From Deltaproteobacteria bacterium (GTDB taxonomy: Bacteria; Desulfobacterota; DSM-4660; Desulfatiglandales; HGW-15), in assembly GCA_016926135.1 (NCBI GenBank), contig JAFGPH010000136.1:1-10361 (forward strand): DNA of 10,361 nucleotides. The letters are read 5' to 3'. Below the pieces are notes generated by a model, which searched no databases, was not told the DNA's origin, and saw only the letters and a list, made by a program, of their open reading frames with translations. The translations under genes and the position numbers were made by a program. Below are positions 6,301-10,361 of this stretch, one piece after another (positions within the stretch are counted from its first letter, which is position 1; every line of letters begins with the position of its first letter).

Positions 6301-7104
6301 CACGAAGCAGCGGATGCGAAGGCCGGGCAGGCGAGAGGAGATAAGGGGCATGTCCCGGTGCATGTTGAGGATTTGGATCGTCTCCGTGCCGGCCAGAAAT
6401 CCTTCCAGAAACTGGTCTTGCGGGGCGCAGTTGAAGAACTCGTAGTCCATGTCGTCCGGGAAATAGGGCCAGCGTTCCTTGAGCCACTTCTCGTCATAGG
6501 TCCCGGTTTTTTTCTGACGCTGGGGCCACATGAGGTCCACAGGGCCGAGCCCCGCCGGCGCGGGCCTCTGGGATGGAGCCCCGATAAGGTTCCCGGGGTA
6601 CTCCACATTCGGCAGGGGAACGAGACTCTCTCCGTCTTCCCGGAACACAGGGTGGATGCCCTTCCCCAGAGGGTTTTCCGCGAAATCCTTCCCGCCAAAG
6701 GCGTTCGACCATGTAAGGGGCATCTCGGAAAAGGGAAGGGGATCGCTGATGGTCATCAGCTCCTCGGCGTGCCCCTTCCAGAAGCGATCGCCGAACACGG
6801 CAAGCTCCTTCCTCATTGTCCCTACGGCCACGGAAACCATTGACGCATTTCGGCTGGAACCCCTGGGGGCAAAACAGGATCCCGTAACGAGAACCTCGGC
6901 ACGCGGTTTGGGCATACCCACATCCAGAATGGGATTGGGCTTCAACTGCTCCGGAACGCTCTTCCAGAGTTCCTGTTCCGTGAGGGGATCGTCCGGGGCG
7001 GTGAGGTCGAAATAGATGAAGACCGTCAGGGCGAGATAGAGCCGATCATGGACCCCGAAGGGTTTCACGAACAGGGAATGCTGGTTTTTCTTGTATACTT
7101 TCAT
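3316..7104 (-). CDS. Giant DUF2169 T6SS adaptor with Toprim-like insert and pentapeptide tail, 1262 aa
   Basis: Residues 1-345 are a canonical DUF2169 domain, with VTGSCFAPRGS (73-83), VGTMRKELAVFGDRFW (94-109), PLTWSNAFGG (129-138), NPLGKG (144-149), LPNVEYPGNLI (164-174), GTYDEKWLKERWPYFPDD (201-218) and APQDQ (227-231). DUF2169 proteins act as adaptors that bring DUF4150/PAAR-type cargo to a cognate VgrG. Residues 400-485 are helical and probably coiled coil. Residues about 535-745 resemble a primase/Toprim region that has lost its acidic catalytic residues (see findings). Residues 765-935 are a charged helical linker with two copies of an F-x-x-L/G-G-x-D/N-P-D motif. Residues 936-1255 are pentapeptide repeats (FAKLSGVDLSNLDLRGIDL onward). 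Related fusions I recall are nearer 850 aa, so about 400 residues are extra. The ATG at 7104 lies six bases past the VgrG stop with only a weak GGCGG site, so coupling to VgrG translation is likely. The stop overlaps the next start. Confidence 0.92.
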   Translation of the reverse strand: MKVYKKNQHSLFVKPFGVHDRLYLALTVFIYFDLTAPDDPLTEQELWKSVPEQLKPNPILDVGMPKPRAEVLVTGSCFAPRGSSRNASMVSVAVGTMRKELAVFGDRFWKGHAEELMTISDPLPFSEMPLTWSNAFGGKDFAENPLGKGIHPVFREDGESLVPLPNVEYPGNLIGAPSQRPAPAGLGPVDLMWPQRQKKTGTYDEKWLKERWPYFPDDMDYEFFNCAPQDQFLEGFLAGTETIQILNMHRDMPLISSRLPGLRIRCFVTKRESPGSETEIFQDVPTRMDTLWLFPAILRGVLMYRGTTEIHDEEYEDVIRIFLATEHLSDAPGTVEHYLEEQRKAMDRSVPVDMEPLERAAKSVGGMMKRIKKIPKDLDHAVKTATGKAPVMPRTPAETAATGQKVIGDSLALLDRLEAQSRDLHAQYGHLVRIDLGMFDRMRASLRAASSRVDEDLRRIEAASEQVRKSAEAAVKEGSEKLKQIAPPGALEKSGVALEMVLPGPKKVNPWHDRGFPFVVQCRKILEGDAGALKCLRDLGFEGRSIRRAWLGINTEERDEDRTLWGLKIVAGGESEGKEMRIPPGLVMPRFSEATLDRILIMPEGWQKGENLSQGHLVDGSQEAPLFYLAEEGAPVVAVGDELQALLLEQEVGDACSIVVLERPGSKPSKDAEGEIKQAEVFLVIVPEKSATGDRVWDSWIKTYPHVRPYPLPKGGTLFDARKAGVDIREWIMEVMPKDFVRRHKIAPDLPEAGKPPTEEGLTVPIPQIDVKALIDKAGQEIRGHLEKQMGGLAAMGAQLKSEMLGKAQDAVRKFGLNPDEVLKLEEHPQLVSPAQAGDVMVKKLESFLGVMKDKGTLTPELEQKVSQWMAQIKKMSEDAQVRYDQGMARLEEAKKTAAKAKAQEMPEAAKAKFKKLGMDPDRMVPRTREEVIEMHGKGESLSFAKLSGVDLSNLDLRGIDLRQAQCQKANFAGSNLDGADLTQVMAMEADFTGASLKESTLDKAMFIKTKLGKASLSGAKMSQATFKDADLSGADFSGANLSMTTIMGTAMVETKFHGISAHLSVFSDANAGGSDFGESHLDRCLFRRLALDAADFSRVTLPSTMFMEVKGRGVTFYGGNMHKGRMSNKTELPGADIRDVVFTQGSLRETDLSGSDFTGTCLDGALLEKCDLQGARLYGVSAKTCRFSKSNLEGADMRFMNLFCGSLRKSRLVNADLRGANLFAVDFYKSVMGGTQLEGANVKRSLLFRRVDLLKSDGRVA
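4870..5517 (-). other. Degenerate primase/Toprim-like region inside the DUF2169 protein
   Basis: This covers residues about 530-745. An upstream segment (LRDLGFEGRSIRRAWLGINT, then RTLWGLK, then RIPPGLVMPRF) matches what I recall of the region before Toprim in deltaproteobacterial primase-like proteins (ARGI...LGWN...WGLP...LPAGLVIP). It is followed by VVAVGDELQALLLEQEVGD (636-654), VVLERPGSKPS (659-669), AEVFLVIVPEKSATG (679-693) and a tail SWIKTYPHVRPYPLPKGGTL, then FDARKAGVDIREWIMEVMP (719-737). In active Toprim domains the first strand ends with a conserved Glu (V-E-S/G-E-L-D-A) and a later strand carries DxD. Here the positions read G-D-E-L-Q-A and V-P-E-K-S, so the metal-binding acids appear lost. 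This was recognised from memory and not computed. Confidence 0.55.
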
Positions 7105-7110
7105 GACCGC

Positions 7111-9348
7111 CTACAACACACTGTAGAGGGCGGCCAGGGTATTCGCTTCCGCATTGACATTCGTCTTCACCGCTATGTTGTGTGTGCTTTCGACCGCCGT
7201 CTTCAGGTGGGAACCCAGGGTCTCCACCTTGGAGGCGACGGCTTCGGTTCTCTGGGCCACAGCCTGGACGCGTTCGCCGATGGCTTCCGATGCAGTGGCT
7301 ATGGCCCTGTTCGCAGTCGCCACGGCCTCATCCTTGGCGGCCGTCACCTCCTGCTTCGTGGCCAGGGCCGATGTTGCGGTTGCAATGGCCTGGGTACGTT
7401 CGGTCGTCACGTCCGTGTGCAGGTCGCGAAGCCTTGTGTCCAGGTTGAGGGCCTGAACCTTGCTTTGTGCCAGCGTGTTGATCGATTCCACCACCGTGTT
7501 ATCGACTCCACGGAGTTTGTTCTCCAGACCCTTGATCCTCGTGTCCGTCTCACTGTAGCTCCACTTGGTCGCCGAAAACTCGTGGTGTGCGATGGCGCAG
7601 GTGTCCATCTTTTCGCCGATGGTGGTATCGAATGCCGCACCGGCACAGAAATCGGATTTCAACCCTCCAAACCACTCCGTGGTCTCCCCGAAGATGAATT
7701 CGTTCTTTGACTCTGCCTTGAAATGGAGCGCACCCGCGGTGGCGATGGCGCAGCCTTCCCATTCGGCTGAGGCCGATTCCGGGACCTCCTCATGGCCGGG
7801 ATCGTTGGGCGCCCCAAGCCGGACAAACGTTTTCTTGCCGGGCACATGCATGAGAAGTCTCTCGCTCCCTTCCTGGTCCTCGATGTGGATCTTGTTCCCT
7901 CCCGCCGTGGTGATCTTACTCATGCTCTGGTCCGCGGAGGTCACCGGACTGGGCATGTCGGGATTGGGCACGGCCCCGTGGATGATGGGCCGGTCCGGGT
8001 CCCCGTCGATGAAGCCCAGCAGCACCTCCGTTCCCTTGTGAAGAGGGAAGTGCATGCCATGGTCCGTGCCCGCATAGGGCTGGGCCATGCGCAACCAGGT
8101 GGAGCCCTTGCCGTCCTTGCGGCCGGAAAGGTCAAAAGGCAGCAGCACCTTGTACCTCCCCTGTTCGTCCAGTTCCGCGTACTTGCCACTCTCCGCCGCA
8201 TCGATCTTGGCGTTCATGGTGCCATAGAACCTGGCCTTCTCCGTCTTGCGTTCGGGCCGGAACTGCACATTCCCGGGGATCGCCACGAACGTGTTCCGGT
8301 AGTAGGACTCTTCCTCCACCTCGCTCAGCCCCTTCTGGATCCCTGCGATCAGGTACGCCGCCTGGCTCCCCTCGTGGTTCAGCTCGATGGTCAGGTAGCC
8401 CTGATTGAAGTCGCCCCGGTAGTGATCCTGCAGGTCAAACAGGTATCCGGGACGCAGATACGGTATCGTGCTCTCCCCATAGAACCGCTTCTCATGACAG
8501 AGCAACTCCTCGGCCCTGATCTTGGCCAGGGCATTCCCCTCCTCCGGCGTCCGAAAATGCTCTCCGTAGATGTACACCTCACCCCGTCCACCACTCTTCA
8601 CCTCTGCACTGCCCGACACATCCAGGGAAGGGGTTCGGTAATTGTAGTCCTTCAGCTTCAGGGTCTTGGGCAGCATCCGCTGCCGGCACACAAAGCTCTT
8701 CACCACCTCTTCGCGGTGAGACTCATCCAGCCCCGAGGGCGGGGAATAGTACATGATTTTCCCCTGGGGCATCTCCTGGTGGACCGTCTTCGTGTCCGCA
8801 ATGATCACCTTTTCCCCCTGATCTCCCTGTTCGAAGTAGGTGTACATCCCCTCCCGCTCCATCCAGCGGGATACAAAGTCGAGATGGCTCTCCCGGTACT
8901 GGCACACGTACTCCCACCTGGGGTAGCTTGCATCGAGCTTCAGTTCAAAATCCAGGGACGTGAGGTCCCCGTCCTTCAGAACATCCTGAATGATCTCAGG
9001 AACTTCCTTTTCCAGGAACACCTGATTGTGATGGGTCAGCGACAGCCACCAGAGCTTGGGCACCAGCACGGCCCGGTAGAACACGTACTCATCCACCTGA
9101 TGGAGTTGCTCGAACTCGGCCAGGATCCCGTGAAACGGGATGTCCCCCTCCTCTCGCAGGATGGTGAATGTGGCCGGATTCTCGAGCACCTGGTCGAGAT
9201 TGATCTCCGCCTCCGTGGAGACCAGGTCCACCTCGAACTCGTAGCACTTGCTGAAGCCCTCACTCCCCCTGAACCGCACGACACCAAAGGTGTCGGGATC
9301 AAGACCTTGTGAGACAAAGTCGAACTTCTTCTGGGTCAGAAAAGCCAT
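7111..9348 (-). CDS. vgrG: VgrG (TssI) T6SS spike protein with C-terminal coiled coil, 745 aa
   Basis: VgrG trimers form the needle-like spike at the head of the T6SS tube. The N-terminal gp27-like part runs from residue 1 to about 370, with FKCYEFEV-type and ENPATFTILRE segments and the conserved YRESHLDFVSRWMEREGMYTYF (151-172). The gp5-like OB fold is at about 373-460 (YKVLLPFD, STWLRMAQPYAG, GMHFPLHKGTEVLLGFIDGDPDRPIIHGAVPN). A short beta-helix begins at TTAGGNKIHIEDQEGSERL (480-498) and continues to about 590. Residues about 598-735 are then a long Ala/Thr/Val-rich, probably coiled-coil tail that ordinary VgrG proteins lack; no toxin domain is present. The start at 9348 has an excellent GGAGGTGA at 9352-9359. 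The DUF2169 gene begins six bases after the stop, marking that protein as the likely partner. The gene is separated from the upstream DUF3540 gene by a 180-bp repeat-like spacer. Confidence 0.96.
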   Translation of the reverse strand: MAFLTQKKFDFVSQGLDPDTFGVVRFRGSEGFSKCYEFEVDLVSTEAEINLDQVLENPATFTILREEGDIPFHGILAEFEQLHQVDEYVFYRAVLVPKLWWLSLTHHNQVFLEKEVPEIIQDVLKDGDLTSLDFELKLDASYPRWEYVCQYRESHLDFVSRWMEREGMYTYFEQGDQGEKVIIADTKTVHQEMPQGKIMYYSPPSGLDESHREEVVKSFVCRQRMLPKTLKLKDYNYRTPSLDVSGSAEVKSGGRGEVYIYGEHFRTPEEGNALAKIRAEELLCHEKRFYGESTIPYLRPGYLFDLQDHYRGDFNQGYLTIELNHEGSQAAYLIAGIQKGLSEVEEESYYRNTFVAIPGNVQFRPERKTEKARFYGTMNAKIDAAESGKYAELDEQGRYKVLLPFDLSGRKDGKGSTWLRMAQPYAGTDHGMHFPLHKGTEVLLGFIDGDPDRPIIHGAVPNPDMPSPVTSADQSMSKITTAGGNKIHIEDQEGSERLLMHVPGKKTFVRLGAPNDPGHEEVPESASAEWEGCAIATAGALHFKAESKNEFIFGETTEWFGGLKSDFCAGAAFDTTIGEKMDTCAIAHHEFSATKWSYSETDTRIKGLENKLRGVDNTVVESINTLAQSKVQALNLDTRLRDLHTDVTTERTQAIATATSALATKQEVTAAKDEAVATANRAIATASEAIGERVQAVAQRTEAVASKVETLGSHLKTAVESTHNIAVKTNVNAEANTLAALYSVL

Positions 9349-9351
9349 GGG

Positions 9352-9359
9352 TCACCTCC
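9352..9359 (-). promoter_or_regulatory. Strong ribosome binding site for VgrG
   Basis: The minus strand reads GGAGGTGA, a near-perfect anti-16S match, with the GGAGG core six bases before the VgrG ATG. It is the strongest site in the window, fitting a spike protein that starts a new translation unit after the intergenic element. Confidence 0.8.
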
Positions 9360-9360
9360 C

Positions 9361-9528
9361 GCACCGAAGCGCGAATTTCGAATATGGAATGGCGAAAACG
9401 GAATGATGAAGGGGATTCGCGTGGAAGAGAATCCTGCATTTCGAACCCTGAACCGCAGAACCGGAGTGATCAAAATCTTTCCCTTTGTCATTCGATATTC
9501 TGGGGTTCCACATTGATCCTCCCCTGGT
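9361..9528. repeat. AT-richer repeat-like spacer between DUF3540 copy 2 and vgrG
   Basis: This gap has no coding signal but is visibly different in composition from the genes around it. It contains recurring TTCGAA/TATTC/GGAAT words: GCGAATTTCGAATATGGAAT at 9371-9390, CATTTCGAACCCTGAACCGC at 9438-9457, and TCATTCGATATTCTGGGGTT at 9488-9507. The 11-mer GAACCGCAGAA (9450-9460) occurs inverted at 922-932, inside the A/B spacer. I see no clean terminal inverted repeat and no confident promoter or terminator. It is probably a decayed member of the same class of dispersed intergenic element. Confidence 0.4.
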
Positions 9529-10176
9529 CTATCCCAGGTGAATCTTCTCAGCGTCCATCTTGATCTTCTTCTCCGCCATGAGGGAGGCACGCTTTCCCTT
9601 CATGAACAGGGTGTCCTTGACAAGGCATGTGATTCGGCCAGCCCGCGTCTGTTCGAAGTCTTGGATCCAGCGATAGGAGCGCATCACCCGCTGACTCAAT
9701 CGACCCACTGCGGAGTCGCAGAACTCTGCCACCGATTTTATCCGCTGGATCTGGCTTGTCAGGGTCTTGCCCAGGAATGATAAGTCCATGATCCTGACTT
9801 TTCCCTTGAGGGAATCTATTCGGATGCCCGCAGAAGAAAGGGCGATCTCCTTGCCGGCGAGATGGATCCCTTCGGCCACGAGATCAAGACGTCCCTTCCT
9901 CACCTCCAGGGACAGGCCATCTTCAAATACGATGGAGGAGGCCACGCCCTCTTCCTTTTCCAGCACGGCCAGCACATACCAGCCCCCCCGATCGCCCTCA
10001 TAGACAAGGACGAGGTCCGACACCTGGGGCTCGACGAGGCAACTGGCAGCCCTTTTCGACGCATGGATCCCGGCTGCGGTCTCTACCCAGTAGAAGGATT
10101 CCCGAGTCCCCCTTACCCTTCCCTGGATAAGGGATGACGGCGCCTGACCCTCTTTGACCCTGGCTAGATTCTCCAT
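9529..10176 (-). CDS. DUF3540 family T6SS-associated protein, copy 2 (215 aa)
   Basis: The start is set at 10176 (MENLARVKEG), preceded by a purine-rich GGAGGAGGGAGAAGG stretch. A TTG start at 10275 would overlap the upstream gene and encode a low-quality extension, so it is rejected. The protein follows the DUF3540 plan: an N-terminal beta-barrel-like part (SKRAASCLVEPQVSDLVLVY and GGWYVLAVLEKE), beta-repeats (LSLEVRKGRLDLVAEGIHLA), a helical stretch (LTSQIQRIKSVAEFCDSAVG and RVMRSYRWIQDFEQTRAGRI), and the ending KIKMDAEKIHLG. It lies between a PAAR-like gene and vgrG, whereas copy 1 lies next to the DUF4150 gene, so each DUF3540 gene is paired with one PAAR-like gene. This suggests a tip-specific role, although the family function is not established. 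Confidence 0.88.
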   Translation of the reverse strand: MENLARVKEGQAPSSLIQGRVRGTRESFYWVETAAGIHASKRAASCLVEPQVSDLVLVYEGDRGGWYVLAVLEKEEGVASSIVFEDGLSLEVRKGRLDLVAEGIHLAGKEIALSSAGIRIDSLKGKVRIMDLSFLGKTLTSQIQRIKSVAEFCDSAVGRLSQRVMRSYRWIQDFEQTRAGRITCLVKDTLFMKGKRASLMAEKKIKMDAEKIHLG

Positions 10177-10264
10177 GATCCTTCTCCCTCCTCCACCGGT
10201 CTCATTCCTGTCATCGACCGTTCCCGCCGGACAGGATCTGTGGTTCTGCCATGAGCATTTCGCC

Positions 10265-10361
10265 CTACCCCCCAATCAGGACCTTGGTCTGGCTGGGGGC
10301 CACCTGGGTCCCTACAGGGCAGTTGGCATTGTTTCCGTTGTGGGCGGTCTGACAGCCGAGA
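10265..10361 (-). CDS. C-terminal end of a PAAR-like spike-tip protein (partial)
   Basis: The last 31 codons are visible before the window edge: LGCQTAHNGNNANCPVGTQV then APSQTKVLIGG, followed by TAG at 10265-10267. The ending closely parallels the DUF4150 protein at 1015-1419 (PVGTQVAPSQTKVLIGG against APGMSIVPSQVTVLTLG), which makes a PAAR-like/DUF4150-type or related tip protein the best reading. The N-terminal part lies outside the window. An 88-bp gap separates it from the DUF3540 gene. The call rests on a short stretch and could be a different PAAR-like family. Confidence 0.65.
   Translation of the reverse strand, partial: LGCQTAHNGNNANCPVGTQVAPSQTKVLIGG

Noticed and set aside
7792..9312. 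Plus-strand open frame of 506 codons opposite vgrG
   Set aside because: It is antisense to an unmistakable VgrG. Its His/Leu/Arg/Pro-rich translation is typical of a shadow frame.
10177..10275. N-terminal extension of DUF3540 copy 2 from a TTG at 10275
   Set aside because: It overlaps the upstream PAAR-like coding end, has no family-like sequence, and a better ATG with a purine-rich ribosome binding site lies at 10176.

Overview
All recognisable genes in this window lie on the minus strand and form one tightly packed, co-oriented type VI secretion (T6SS) spike cluster. Read in the direction of transcription (high to low coordinates) the order is: the C-terminal end of a PAAR-like tip protein (10361-10265), a DUF3540 protein (10176-9529), VgrG/TssI (9348-7111), a very large DUF2169 protein with a pentapeptide-repeat tail (7104-3316), a stand-alone pentapeptide-repeat protein (3319-2264), a second DUF3540 protein (2241-1612), a small DUF4150 PAAR-like protein (1419-1015) and an unrecognised 257-residue protein (820-47). 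No sheath, baseplate or membrane-complex genes are present, so this is a spike/cargo-loading island rather than a core T6SS locus. No catalytic toxin domain is visible. An effector gene, if there is one, may lie just outside.

The organism is a Gram-negative bacterium with fairly high GC, strong GGAGG-type ribosome binding sites and short intergenic gaps. The mix of DUF2169, DUF3540, DUF4150 and pentapeptide genes, together with AT-richer intergenic repeats of the TTGGACATTGGA type, is compatible with a deltaproteobacterium (Desulfobacterota or a relative). That assignment is an inference from style, not from a marker gene.

How the parts probably work together: VgrG trimers form the puncturing spike. 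The DUF4150/PAAR-like proteins are candidates for the sharpened tip. The DUF2169 protein is the predicted adaptor that loads a DUF4150-type tip or cargo onto its cognate VgrG. The two DUF3540 proteins and the pentapeptide beta-helix protein are constant neighbours of this module with no defined biochemical role.

The most unusual content is as follows. (1) The middle of the DUF2169 protein (about residues 535-745) looks like a catalytically dead primase/Toprim-type domain inserted between the adaptor domain and the pentapeptide helix. (2) VgrG carries a roughly 135-residue Ala/Thr-rich coiled-coil tail. (3) The spaces around the DUF4150 gene hold inverted copies of a 38-bp repeat, and one repeat pair encloses what looks like the last 27 codons of a four-helix-bundle (S23/intervening-sequence type) protein gene. 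(4) PAAR-like and DUF3540 genes occur on both sides of the VgrG-DUF2169 core, as if two modules were joined or one was duplicated.
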